Part shown: in pieces, positions 15,084-24,010 of the stretch
Position numbering within the stretch: position 1 is the first letter of the stretch
How the letters are laid out: every line of letters begins with the position of its first letter
Assembly: GCA_043743785.1 (NCBI GenBank)
Contig: JAYTVW010000129.1
Span: 1 to 48,074, forward strand
Length of the DNA: 48,074 nt
Origin: JAQTNA01 sp043743785
GTDB lineage: Bacteria > Pseudomonadota > Gammaproteobacteria > Burkholderiales > Rhodocyclaceae
Direction: 5' to 3'
The notes under the pieces: model-generated
Databases searched by the model: none
Seen by the model: the letters and a program-made list of their open reading frames with translations, nothing else
Told to the model about the DNA's origin: nothing
Program-made: the position numbers and the translations under genes

Positions 15084-15200
15084 GCCTCCTACGGGAAGCT
15101 TGCCACCCCGGCGCAATAATTTGGCGGATGCTGCCGGCAACACTCAAGACTGGCGAATTTGGGCCGTAGAAGGCAGACGACTCTCATACCCATAACGATC

Positions 15201-16325
15201 ATGGCTGACAAACTCTTTGTGTTTCTCGTCTCACCGGATGAAGAGTGGATTTCCCTGCACAAGGAACGCCTGGGACGGACATTCGACCTGAACGTGTATC
15301 GCACGGAAAAGGACTGCCGTGAGGCACTGGCGGACACCCAGCCCCAGGTACTGATCCTGGACACAGCCCTCCCCGGGGGATTCGCCCTGCATCGGGACGT
15401 ACGGGACGACTTCATGACCGGCGATATTTATCAGTTGTTGTTGTGCAATGAAGACGAAGCGGCCCATGACTATTTCATCGCCGACGATTTCCTGCTGAAG
15501 CCCTTGGCGAGCGGTGCCTTCTGGAAGAAAACAGCCCTCATCCGAAAGCTCTTCGAAGAAAAAGCCGGCAACCGGGAGCAATTGAGCTATGCCCAGGGCG
15601 TGGCCCTGACGGCCATGTCGAGCATGGGCGAACTAGGCGTTGTCATGCAGTTCCTGTCTCACAGTTTTGCCTGCACTTCGCTGTCCACAGTGGCCGACCT
15701 GGCCCTGGAGGCCTTGCGCCAATACGATCTGGCCGGCGTCGTGCACTTCGTCTGGGAAGGGGAGCATCTGACCGCCACCACCGATGGCCTGCCCGCGCCG
15801 GAGGCCCACCAGGACATGATCGCCCAGTACCGCCTGCTGGGGCGCCTGCTGGAGATCGACAAAAACCTCATCGTGAATTTCGATCACGTCTCCATCCTCA
15901 TCACCAATATGCCGGAGGATCCCCAGCACTGCGGCCGCATCCGGGACAACCTGGCGACCCTGGCTGAAGGCGTGGAATCGCGCATCCAGGGCCTGCTCCT
16001 GGAACACGACATTATCCTCAAGCAGCAGGGCATCCGTTACGCGGTCTACGAAGTACGGGACTCGGTGCGGCATCTGGGCCTTCGGCAGATGGAAGACATG
16101 AAATCCAGCCGCGAACTGGTGAACGCGGTGATCGACGAGTACGAAGACGCCTTCACCCACATGGGTATCGCCCTGGACCTGGAGAACAAGCTCATCACCC
16201 ATCTGGTGACCCTGCGCCAGCGCATCACCGCCATCGTCGGGCAGCCGGGCACGGTGCACGAAAAGCTCCAGGTCGCCATTCAGGCCCTGGAAACCCTGGC
16301 CGGCCAGACCGGCGTCGTGGACTGA
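15201..16325 (+). CDS. Response-regulator-like protein with degenerate receiver
   Basis: A 374-residue protein. The receiver (1-115) keeps the phospho-acceptor position Asp54 (LILDTALPG) and Lys100, but the acidic pair is replaced by Ser11-Pro12 and the switch Thr/Ser by Cys82. Residues about 135-290 form a domain shared with the regulator at 39073: both have an E-(L/Y)-G-V-V-M-x-F segment, then HSFAC/NSYAC, then ALxxxDLxGxV, and later (R)IRDNLATLAEGVE against RIKDNVALLAEGAE. A helical region closes the protein. No DNA-binding or enzyme output is visible. No good ribosome site was found. It is convergent with a chemoreceptor gene. Confidence 0.75.
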   Translation: MADKLFVFLVSPDEEWISLHKERLGRTFDLNVYRTEKDCREALADTQPQVLILDTALPGGFALHRDVRDDFMTGDIYQLLLCNEDEAAHDYFIADDFLLKPLASGAFWKKTALIRKLFEEKAGNREQLSYAQGVALTAMSSMGELGVVMQFLSHSFACTSLSTVADLALEALRQYDLAGVVHFVWEGEHLTATTDGLPAPEAHQDMIAQYRLLGRLLEIDKNLIVNFDHVSILITNMPEDPQHCGRIRDNLATLAEGVESRIQGLLLEHDIILKQQGIRYAVYEVRDSVRHLGLRQMEDMKSSRELVNAVIDEYEDAFTHMGIALDLENKLITHLVTLRQRITAIVGQPGTVHEKLQVAIQALETLAGQTGVVD

Positions 16326-16347
16326 GCATCGACGGCAAGATCCCTCT

Positions 16348-16391
16348 CCGGCAAGCTGGCTCCTACCCCCCCGTAGGAGCCAGCTTGCCGG
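16348..16391. repeat. Head-to-head REP pair forming a 19-bp hairpin
   Basis: CCGGCAAGCTGGCTCCTAC and its exact reverse complement GTAGGAGCCAGCTTGCCGG flank six C's. It lies between two convergent genes, where it could end transcription in both directions despite lacking T-runs. The GTAGG heads face inward, unlike most other pairs here. Confidence 0.75.
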
Positions 16392-16433
16392 CAATTTCGA
16401 CTTTGCGATTCCAGACCAGAAGCACAACCCGGA

Positions 16434-19130
16434 TCAGAACTCCTCCCACTCGTCCTCGGCAGCGATGAGTTGCTGGGGCGCCGGCTTGCTGCGGGAGGGT
16501 GTCCGGGTAAGCTGACGCACGGGCACAGGCGCGGGTGCCGTTTCCTCCGGCGGCAGGTCCCGGCACTGGTCGCGCAGGGCACGCAGTCCGTCCAGGGTAG
16601 CGCGGGAAGCCGTGGCGAAGTCGCCCGCCAACAGCGCCCTGGCACCGCCCCCGTCGCCCTTGTCGAAGCAACGGATAACCTTGCCCGCACATTGGTGGAA
16701 GTGGGCATGGGAACCCCGCAGGGACTCGAACACCGGCACATGGGCAAGCTGGCGAGCGTCACCGTAAATCCATTTTCCCAGAGCACAACGATCGTCGCAT
16801 TCCACCGTGGCTGCATCCAGCTTCTCGCCGGCACCGCTGATGTAATCCACCAGGCGCTTGCGCCAGTCCGAGTGGGCGCGCATGGCCCCGGGGAAATCCA
16901 GGCCGAGAACCAGGCCATCATCCACGGTCCGCTCGCCGGTGTCGAAAATCGCCACAGCTTGAATAAGGCCCCGGGCCTGGTCCTTGAGGGATTCGGCGGC
17001 GGCGGCGGCTTCCTCCACCAGGGCCGCGTTCTGCTGGGTTACCTCGTCCATCTGGCTGACCGCCAGGGTGATCTGGCCAATGCCCTGGCTCTGTTCCCGG
17101 CTGGCGTTGCTGATTTCGGCGATGAGGGCGGCCACGCTACGACAGGAGCGCACCACCTCGTCCATGGTGGCACCGGCCTCTTCCACCAGGTCCACGCCGT
17201 CCCCCACCTGACGGGCGGATTCGGCGATGAGGCCGCGGATTTCCTTGGCCGCCTGGGCGCTGCGCTGGGCCAGATTGCGCACTTCCGTCGCCACCACGGC
17301 GAAACCCCGGCCCGCATCACCGGCCCGGGCCGCTTCCACCGAGGCGTTCAGCGCCAGGATATTGGTCTGGAAGGCGATGCCGTCGATCATGCCAACAATG
17401 TCGGCGATGCGGCGGGAACTGCTCTGGATGCCGCCCATGGTTTCCGCCACCTGGCGCATGGTGTCGCCGGCGCTGCCCGCCACCTCGTTGGAACGATCCG
17501 CCAACAGTTGCGCCTGGCAGGAATTCTCGGAATTCTGTTTCACCGTGGCGTTGAGTTGCTCCATGGAGGCAGCCGTTTCTTCCAGACTGCTGGCCTGCTC
17601 TTCCGTGCGGGAAGACAAGTCGTGGTTGCCGGCGGAGATTTCCCCGGCCCCCACGTTGATGCTTGACGCGGCTTCCTGGATGCGGCCGACGATACCGCGC
17701 AGGCGGGACACGGTGGTATTCAGGTCATTCTTGACCTCGCCAAAGGTACCCTGATATTCCGCTGTGATCTGCTTCGTCAGATCCCCGGCCGCCAGGGCAT
17801 TCAGCACCCCGGCCACGTCATGCAGGCCCCGGGCGCTGTTGTCCATCAATTCGTTGATGAGCCGTCCCATGTTCTCGAAGAAGGCGCCTCGCCCCGCCAT
17901 ATCGAGGTGATGGGAGAAATCTCCCTGTCCGGCATGGCGGATCACGTCAGCCAGCTCCGCTTCCGCAGCCACCTGGTCGGTCACATCCACCCACTCGCCG
18001 ATGGACCCCAGGCGTTCCCCCTGCCTATTGAGAATCGGAGAGTTCACCACGTCATACAGGCGCCCGCCCAGCTTCATCTGTCGGCGACTGGGTGCTTGCA
18101 ATTCCCGCAGCCGTTGCCGCGCGCCCTCCGGATCGTCGTAGAGACGGCAAATGTCATAGCCAATGATGTGCTTCGGATCGAAGGACGGGTCATTCCGGGA
18201 GAATTCGGCCTGGCAGCGCCTGAAGGTTTCCTCCAATGCCCGATTGACGTAGATCAGGGTACCGTTGTTGTCAGCGATGCGCACATTGGTCGATACATTG
18301 TCCAGGCCGATCTTGATCTGGGTCATCTCGTCCGCCACCCGGGCGGAATCCGCCAGTTCAAAGCCGGAGCGGGTCTGCATGGCCTGCAGCGCCTGGAGAA
18401 CCTGGCCGATGTCGTCGTTCCGGGAAATATCCACCGCGCTCGAATAGTCGCCCTGGGAGACGGCCCGCAGCAGACCGGCAACGTCCTCCAGATCACGGCG
18501 CAGGGCGCCCACAGTCCACGCCGACAGCCCGGCCCCCGCCAGGATCACCGCCAGCAGCAGGCCCGTGCGGGTGGCTGCGTCGGGCACCATCAGGCTCAAG
18601 GCCAACACCATTGCCCCGACCAGGGCCGTGACGGCGCCGAAACGAGCCCGGATGCCGAGGTTTTCGCGCCAACCGGAACCACTCACCGCCCGGCCATGGC
18701 GAATCACCAGGCTGCCCTGACGCTTTTCGCGAAAGCGCCGGTACACCTCTTCATGGGCCGCGATGGCGGCTTTCGAGGCACGGCGCCTCACGGACAAGTA
18801 GCTGCTGACCTTGCCGCCTTCCCAGATGGGCGTGGCGTTCGCCAGCACCCAGTAGAAGTCACCGTTCTTGCAGCGATTCTTGACGTAGCCCGTCCACGGC
18901 CGCCCGGCCTTGAGGGTGGTCCACATGTCGGCGAAGGCCTCCGGCGGCATGTCTGGATGGCGCACCATGTTGTGGGCCTTGCCTATCAGTTCATCCTCGC
19001 TGAAGCCACTGATGTCGAGGAAGTCCTTGTTGATATAGGTAATCTGCCCCTTGAGGTCGGTGCGGGAGACGATGAGGGTGTCGTCCCGAAGTTCCACCTC
19101 GTTCTGGGTGACCGGTAAATTGACTTTCAT
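16434..19130 (-). CDS. Aer-type PAS chemoreceptor with C-terminal CZB domain
   Basis: An 898-residue receptor. An Aer-like PAS domain (about 20-115: GQITYINKDFLDISGF, HPDMPPEAFADMW, NGDFYWVLANATP) probably binds FAD and reads redox state. Two membrane helices (about 165-205), a HAMP segment, a second PAS-like domain (about 270-395), another HAMP and a full signalling hairpin (AFQTNILALNASVEAAR) follow. The C-terminus has a zinc-binding CZB domain with His in MRAHSDWRKRL, a Cys before LGKWIYG and the HAHFH motif, then a DEWEEF tether tail. The ATG follows GGAG. Such receptors guide cells to favourable oxygen or energy conditions; the zinc domain may sense zinc or HOCl. Confidence 0.9.
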   Translation of the reverse strand: MKVNLPVTQNEVELRDDTLIVSRTDLKGQITYINKDFLDISGFSEDELIGKAHNMVRHPDMPPEAFADMWTTLKAGRPWTGYVKNRCKNGDFYWVLANATPIWEGGKVSSYLSVRRRASKAAIAAHEEVYRRFREKRQGSLVIRHGRAVSGSGWRENLGIRARFGAVTALVGAMVLALSLMVPDAATRTGLLLAVILAGAGLSAWTVGALRRDLEDVAGLLRAVSQGDYSSAVDISRNDDIGQVLQALQAMQTRSGFELADSARVADEMTQIKIGLDNVSTNVRIADNNGTLIYVNRALEETFRRCQAEFSRNDPSFDPKHIIGYDICRLYDDPEGARQRLRELQAPSRRQMKLGGRLYDVVNSPILNRQGERLGSIGEWVDVTDQVAAEAELADVIRHAGQGDFSHHLDMAGRGAFFENMGRLINELMDNSARGLHDVAGVLNALAAGDLTKQITAEYQGTFGEVKNDLNTTVSRLRGIVGRIQEAASSINVGAGEISAGNHDLSSRTEEQASSLEETAASMEQLNATVKQNSENSCQAQLLADRSNEVAGSAGDTMRQVAETMGGIQSSSRRIADIVGMIDGIAFQTNILALNASVEAARAGDAGRGFAVVATEVRNLAQRSAQAAKEIRGLIAESARQVGDGVDLVEEAGATMDEVVRSCRSVAALIAEISNASREQSQGIGQITLAVSQMDEVTQQNAALVEEAAAAAESLKDQARGLIQAVAIFDTGERTVDDGLVLGLDFPGAMRAHSDWRKRLVDYISGAGEKLDAATVECDDRCALGKWIYGDARQLAHVPVFESLRGSHAHFHQCAGKVIRCFDKGDGGGARALLAGDFATASRATLDGLRALRDQCRDLPPEETAPAPVPVRQLTRTPSRSKPAPQQLIAAEDEWEEF

Positions 19131-19234
19131 TGTTTTCTCCAGCGTTTCTGGCGGTCCTGGTACGCAGCGGAAGGGGCTGCCCGGGATGGTCGGGCGAAGG
19201 CTAAGACGCACTCTCCGGCGCGTCAGTCCTCCTG

Positions 19235-19260
19235 TTAACGACGGAAACCAAAAATCTTTA
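19235..19260 (-). promoter_or_regulatory. Sigma28-like promoter of the Aer-PAS receptor
   Basis: On the minus strand TAAAGATT is followed after 10 bases by GTCGTTAA, 13 of 16 matches to TAAAGTTT/GCCGATAA with a spacer one base short. It lies about 105 bases upstream of the receptor start, consistent with flagellar-class control of a chemoreceptor. Confidence 0.45.
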
Positions 19261-19339
19261 GTACGAACGGCAAATGAAATGTGGATTTGGCAGCCGCCAT
19301 ACCCATTGGCAGCAGAGGGGAAAAGCGCTATTGTGGCGA

Positions 19340-19358
19340 ACTATTGAGAACCATTATC
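19340..19358 (+). promoter_or_regulatory. Fur box upstream of feoB
   Basis: ACTATTGAGAACCATTATC contains TGAGAACCATTATCA, close to the common Fur core TGAGAATCATTATCA. It lies 66 bases before feoB and predicts repression when iron is plentiful. Confidence 0.75.
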
Positions 19359-19423
19359 AATTGCGAGCTTGACCGGTGTCCACTGGGGCAACCTGGACCG
19401 GGCCGCAATCCGCTGGATACGCC

Positions 19424-21445
19424 ATGTCTGCAAAGATCACGCCGCAAGTTTTCCCCTTGCGCGGCCCCATTCGCCGCAATGCCCAGGCGCCCCGCATCGC
19501 CCTGGTGGGCCGTCCCGGCACGGGAAAAAGTACCCTCTTCGAGGCGGTTGCCAGCACCGAAGTTACCGGGGGCAGGAAGGGCAGTATGGCTTGGCAGGAA
19601 TCACTGGTGGACACTGGCCTGGAACAGGCCTGGCTGATCGACCTGCCGCCCCTTGAATCCCTGTTACCCGGGGACGAGGTCCAGCGCACCCTGGCGGATT
19701 ATCTGCTGCACGGCCTCTCCGGGGCCGGCAGCGGCATCTCCCGAGCACCGGATGTGCTGATCCATGTAGTGGACGCCACCGCCCTGGAACGGGAACTGGA
19801 ACTCAGCCAGGAATTGGCCATGCTCGGCCGCCCCATGGTGATCGCCCTCAATCGCCTGGACGAAGCCGGCGCCAAGGGCTTGCGCATCGACGTGGCGGCC
19901 CTGTCGCGCCGCCTCGGCGCCCAGGTCATTCCCACCATTGCCCGCATGGGCAAGGGCATCAAACCGCTCTTTGAGGCGGCTCTGGATGCGGCCCGCCGCA
20001 AATCCTGCCCCCTGCCCCAGCCGCCCAGCCCGCACATCGTGGCGGCCTTGAAACTCCTCACGCCACTCCTGGCCCGGCCGGAGGTGGACGCAGCCCTGCA
20101 GCAGCCCCGTCCGCTGCTACTCATGCGTCTGGCCGGGGGCGACGCCGCCACCCGGCAACTCATCGCACAGAACTTCCCGGAACTGCCGGCCCGCCTTGAC
20201 GCTACCCTGGCAGAAATTTCCGCCAGGCTGCCCCGCCCCCTGGCGGACGAACTCCACGCCGACCGCCATCACCGGGCTGCCCTGCTTTTCGAGGAAGTCA
20301 CCCATCACAGCAAGTCCGACGGCCATTTTCGTTGGCGCCACACCCTGGACGAGCTGTTCCTCCACCCCCACTGGGGCCTGCTGGGCAGCCTGACCGTGTT
20401 CGCACTGGTGCTCTTCATGGTCTTCAAGGTCAGCACGGCCCTGGACAGTATTTCCTCCGCCCCTCTGGGGGCCTGGGTCGGCGAGTGGCAACCCACCACC
20501 ACCCTGGGCGTGGTGGGCCGGGCTATCGCCGATGGCCTGGTAGGCCTCACCGGCATCGTCATCCCCTACATGCTGCCCCTGGTAATGCTGCTGGTGGCCC
20601 TGGAACAATCCGGGGTCATGCACCGGGTGGCCTTCACTGTGGACCGGGGTTTTCACCGCATCGGACTCCACGGTGGCGTGGCCGTACCCTTCCTGCTGGG
20701 CCTGGGCTGCAACGTGCCCGCCATCACCGCCGCCACCCAATCTTCGTCGGGCCGGGAACGCATGGTGGCCGCCGTGCTCATCACCTTCGTGCCCTGCTCG
20801 GCCCGCTCCGCCATCATGCTGGCGGTGGGCGGCAAGTATCTGGGGGTAATGGGGGTGCTGGGTCTCTTCGCCCTCAACCTTGCCGTCATCGCCGTGGCCG
20901 GGCGCCTGCTGGCCCGGCGCTACGGCCCCGCCGGCCCCGGCATGGTGCAGGCCATCCCGCCCTACGCCCTGCCGCACCTCAAGACCCTGCTGGCCACCAC
21001 CTGGGAGCGTACCAGCGACATCGTCACCATCGTCACGCCGCTGCTGGTGATCGGCAGCATCGTCCTGGCCTTGCTGTCCCACTGGGGCGCCGACGGCACC
21101 ATCAACGTGCTGCTCTCGCCCATCACCCACGGCTGGCTCGGGCTACCCGTTTCCTTGGGGGTGCCCATCCTGTTCGGCGTGCTGCGCAAGGAATTGTCCC
21201 TGGCCATGGTCCAGCAAGCCTTGGGCACCACGGACATCGGCAACCTGCTGGACCCGGTGCAAATCACCGTTTTCCTGATTTTCCTGTCCTTCTACGTGCC
21301 CTGCGTGTCCACCTTCGCCGTCATGCTGTCCACCCTCGGCAAACGTCGCGCCTGGACATCCGTGGCCCTGTCCGTCGGCGTGGCCCTGACCCTGGCCGGG
21401 GCGGCAAGGGTGCTGCTGCATGGTATCCAGTGGTTTCTGAGCTGA
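19424..21445 (+). CDS. feoB: FeoB ferrous iron transporter, variant G3 motif, no FeoA
   Basis: A 673-residue ferrous iron transporter with an N-terminal GTPase and a C-terminal membrane part. The P-loop is GRPGTGKST (29-37), the G4 motif NRLD (143-146), and the membrane motifs GLGCNVPAI and FVPC are present, as is the second FYVPC. The G3 motif, normally DxxG, reads DLPP (73-76), so the glycine that contacts the gamma-phosphate is gone. No FeoA is encoded beside it, and the protein is about 100 residues shorter than E. coli FeoB. A Fur box upstream supports a role in iron supply, which nitrogenase and heme proteins here demand. Its GTPase behaviour may be unusual. Confidence 0.9.
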   Translation: MSAKITPQVFPLRGPIRRNAQAPRIALVGRPGTGKSTLFEAVASTEVTGGRKGSMAWQESLVDTGLEQAWLIDLPPLESLLPGDEVQRTLADYLLHGLSGAGSGISRAPDVLIHVVDATALERELELSQELAMLGRPMVIALNRLDEAGAKGLRIDVAALSRRLGAQVIPTIARMGKGIKPLFEAALDAARRKSCPLPQPPSPHIVAALKLLTPLLARPEVDAALQQPRPLLLMRLAGGDAATRQLIAQNFPELPARLDATLAEISARLPRPLADELHADRHHRAALLFEEVTHHSKSDGHFRWRHTLDELFLHPHWGLLGSLTVFALVLFMVFKVSTALDSISSAPLGAWVGEWQPTTTLGVVGRAIADGLVGLTGIVIPYMLPLVMLLVALEQSGVMHRVAFTVDRGFHRIGLHGGVAVPFLLGLGCNVPAITAATQSSSGRERMVAAVLITFVPCSARSAIMLAVGGKYLGVMGVLGLFALNLAVIAVAGRLLARRYGPAGPGMVQAIPPYALPHLKTLLATTWERTSDIVTIVTPLLVIGSIVLALLSHWGADGTINVLLSPITHGWLGLPVSLGVPILFGVLRKELSLAMVQQALGTTDIGNLLDPVQITVFLIFLSFYVPCVSTFAVMLSTLGKRRAWTSVALSVGVALTLAGAARVLLHGIQWFLS

Positions 21446-21454
21446 GATCCCAAA

Positions 21455-21931
21455 TTACGGACGTGCCGGCAGATGCGGCCCGACCCAGCGGGCGCAATAA
21501 ATTCGGCTGGCTCGGCCATCGTAGGTAATGCGCGAGCCGGTCGGCGCCACCCGCACCGGTTGCTTGCCGGGGCCGCCTTCAAACTTCCAGCCGGAAAGTA
21601 TGCGGGCCTTCTTCAAGGCCTCGGCCACCATTTCCGGCGGATTGGAGAGGGCCGCGCCGATGAAGTCGTAGTCGCTGCTGCCATCGCTGATGAACACGTA
21701 ATTGACAGGCTCGCCCCACAGGGTGCTGCCGGGCTGCAGGACAAACCACCAGGCACCCCCCTCCCGCTTGATAGGCGCCCCGGCGACACCCTTCAAATAG
21801 GTATAGAAGTAGCCCGGATCCACATGGTCCTGGCACAGCAAGGCCGGCCCGACGCTGGTCTCGAAGGTGGACGGCAGCGCCCAACTGAGGCCTGCCGCGA
21901 GGAACAAGGCGATTGCCGCAAGTCGTTTCAT
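21455..21931 (-). CDS. Putative secreted protein of unknown function
   Basis: A 158-residue protein with a clear signal peptide (MKRLAAIALFLAAGLSWALP). The mature part has two cysteines (CQDH, YCARW) that could form a disulfide, and no domain I recognise. Its gene is convergent with feoB (10 bases apart) and divergent from the ubiE-like gene. The start was set at the first methionine of the signal peptide; the longer upstream frame has no ribosome site. Periplasmic location is inferred. No function is proposed. Confidence 0.7.
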   Translation of the reverse strand: MKRLAAIALFLAAGLSWALPSTFETSVGPALLCQDHVDPGYFYTYLKGVAGAPIKREGGAWWFVLQPGSTLWGEPVNYVFISDGSSDYDFIGAALSNPPEMVAEALKKARILSGWKFEGGPGKQPVRVAPTGSRITYDGRASRIYCARWVGPHLPARP

Positions 21932-22146
21932 GCTGGGACGTTCTTTCCGGGAAAGAATGTATGTGTGACACCCGCCGGATTGTGCGCTTGTTCCCCCGGA
22001 CAAGGCCAGATTCCGCCGATTGTTGATCCGACTCAAGGCTTGTCCCGTCATCAGGTGCAAGTCTCCCGGTCGGCCGGAAATCGTAAAATTCCTGCCAGGA
22101 TGGCTCTCACTGCACCTCGTAGCTTTATAAAGTCTTTCGAAAAACC

Positions 22147-22875
22147 ATGACCCTACCCCGCCCCCTGGATCAAAGTTTCGGTCGCCAGACCGTCTCCGTG
22201 GATGAACGCCGGAACCGTATCCGCCGCGTCTTCGATGCGGTCGCCCCTCGCTACGACCTGATGAACGATTTGATGAGCTTCGGTATCCATCGCCTGTGGA
22301 AACGCACCCTGGCGAAACGGGTGGCGGACGTGGGGGGCACGGCGGTTGACCTGGCGGGGGGCACCGGCGACGTGGCGGCCCTGCTGCTGAATAGCCGCCG
22401 CCGCGTCATTGTTTGCGACCCGAGCCTGGCCATGATGCGGGCCGGTCGGCCCCGTCAGTCGGCGGACATCCTGTGGTTGGGAGGAGAGGCGGAGAAGCTG
22501 CCCTTTCTTGATGCCAGCGTAGACTTGCTGACCGTGTCCTTCGGCTTACGCAACGCCACCCGGCTGGAGGGCGCTTTGGCGGAAATCCGGCGGGTGCTAC
22601 GCCCTGGCGGGCGCTTTGCCTGCCTGGAATTCTCCCGGCCGCACTTCTGGCTGGCGCCTTTCTACGACCTGTATTCCTGGCTGGTCATCCCCCTGCTCGG
22701 CGCCGCCGTGGCAGGCGAAACTTCCGCTTACCGCTACCTGGTGGAATCCATCCGGCGCTTTCCGGACCAGAAAACCTTTGCCCGCCTGGTGGAAGAGGCC
22801 GGCTTCCAGTCCGTGCGCTGGGAGAACCTGTCTTTTGGCATCGCCTGTCTGCATTTCGGTGAGGTTCCGGCATGA
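22147..22875 (+). CDS. UbiE/MenG-type quinone C-methyltransferase
   Basis: A 242-residue SAM-dependent methyltransferase of the UbiE/MenG family. The N-terminal VFDAVAPRYDLMNDLMSFGIHRLWK block, motif I DLAGGTGDVA, the SFGLRN block and CLEFSRP are all typical. UbiE methylates demethylmenaquinone and/or the ubiquinone precursor. The next gene, overlapping by four bases (ATGA), is a MenA-type prenyltransferase, which points to the menaquinone branch (MenG role). Betaproteobacteria normally carry a ubiE elsewhere beside ubiB/ubiJ, so this may be a dedicated second copy; that cannot be checked in this window. Confidence 0.88.
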   Translation: MTLPRPLDQSFGRQTVSVDERRNRIRRVFDAVAPRYDLMNDLMSFGIHRLWKRTLAKRVADVGGTAVDLAGGTGDVAALLLNSRRRVIVCDPSLAMMRAGRPRQSADILWLGGEAEKLPFLDASVDLLTVSFGLRNATRLEGALAEIRRVLRPGGRFACLEFSRPHFWLAPFYDLYSWLVIPLLGAAVAGETSAYRYLVESIRRFPDQKTFARLVEEAGFQSVRWENLSFGIACLHFGEVPA

Positions 22876-23768
22876 GAGCCCCCTGTCGTCCTTCTCCCCT
22901 GAAAATCTGGTGGACCGCCGCCCGTCCCCGTACCCTGCCGCTGGCCATGACGCCGGTGATTCTGGGTACGGCCCTGGCCTGGGCGGAAGGCGCGCCCCAC
23001 GCTTGGTTGCCGGCCCTGGCGGCCCTCTTGTGTTCCCTCTTGATTCAGGCCGGCACCAACATCCACAACGACGTCTCGGATTTCGAAAAAGGCAATGATC
23101 TGCCGGACCGGGTGGGACCGCTCAGAATTACCGCCGCCGGCTGGGCACCGCCGGCCACGGTGCGGCGGGTAGCCGTCATGGTCTTCACCGCCGCCTTTGT
23201 GCTGGGCATTTACCTGGCGAATGTTGGTGGCTGGCCCATCGTGGCGGTGGGCCTAGCGTCCCTGGGCGCCGGCTGGCTGTATTCCGGCGGCCCCCGGCCC
23301 ATTTCCCACACGCCTCTTGGCGAAATCTGCGTTTTTGTATTTTTCGGCCTGGTGGCCGTGGGCGGTAGCCACTGGCTGCAGGCGGGGAGCCTCAGCCTGG
23401 CCAGTTTCCTCGGCGGCTGCGCCATTGGCGCACCGGCGGCGGCCGTGCTGATGGTAAATAACTACCGGGACATGGTGGGGGACCGCCGGGCCGGCCGGCT
23501 TACCCTGGCCAGCTTGCTGGGCCCCCGGGCCTCCCGGCAGTTCTACGTCCTCTTGTTGTTGCTGCCTTTCGCGGTGCCCCCGCTGCTCGCCCGCACCGGC
23601 CACCCCTGGAGCCTGCTGGCCTTCCTGGCCCTGCCTGCCTGCCTATCTCTCTGCGCCCGCATGGGGCGGAGCCAGCCCGGTCCAGCCATGAACGAAGTCC
23701 TCGCCGGCACCGCCCGCGCCAGTCTGCTCCTGGGCATCCTGCTATCGGCCGGCGTCTCCATCGCCTGA
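22872..23768 (+). CDS. menA: MenA-type UbiA-family prenyltransferase
   Basis: A 298-residue membrane prenyltransferase with eight or nine helices. The first Asp-rich motif is NDVSDFEKGND and the second is NNYRDMVGDRRAGRLTLA, both characteristic of MenA, which joins 1,4-dihydroxy-2-naphthoate to a polyprenyl tail to make demethylmenaquinone. The preceding overlapping methyltransferase would complete menaquinone. No men or mqn genes for the naphthoate precursor lie in this window, so the pathway upstream is unknown. Another UbiA-family role (for example a different naphthoquinone) is possible. Confidence 0.82.
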   Translation: MRAPCRPSPLKIWWTAARPRTLPLAMTPVILGTALAWAEGAPHAWLPALAALLCSLLIQAGTNIHNDVSDFEKGNDLPDRVGPLRITAAGWAPPATVRRVAVMVFTAAFVLGIYLANVGGWPIVAVGLASLGAGWLYSGGPRPISHTPLGEICVFVFFGLVAVGGSHWLQAGSLSLASFLGGCAIGAPAAAVLMVNNYRDMVGDRRAGRLTLASLLGPRASRQFYVLLLLLPFAVPPLLARTGHPWSLLAFLALPACLSLCARMGRSQPGPAMNEVLAGTARASLLLGILLSAGVSIA

Positions 23769-23894
23769 GCGAACTTTGCTCACGGCCCGTTCACTATCCG
23801 AAGTCAAGGAAATGTCAATTTTCCCGGCCTAGCATTCCGGGTCGACTCGCCCCGAACGGAAATCATGAACCTTGATTCCTCAATTGACGTCGTT

Positions 23895-23952
23895 GTAGGG
23901 GCGAATTTATTCGCCCAATCAAAGCGCTGCGTGCGACTGAAGTCGCACCTAC
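23895..23952. repeat. REP pair with unlike stems
   Basis: A plus-strand unit (23895-23916, GTAGGGGCGAATTTATTCG core) is followed by a minus-strand unit (23931-23952, GTGCGACTGAAGTCGCAC then CTAC). Heads face outward. The two stems have different sequences yet each is self-complementary. The rest of the 242-base gap before the ankyrin gene shows nothing else. Confidence 0.7.
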
Positions 23953-24010
23953 GAGAACAGCGCAAGGCTCTGATAAATTGCAGTAAGGTCCGATAACAGA
24001 GGAATCAAGG

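Noticed and set aside
17820..19118. 432-codon frame antisense to the Aer-PAS receptor
   Set aside because: Shadow of the receptor gene; no domain recognised.
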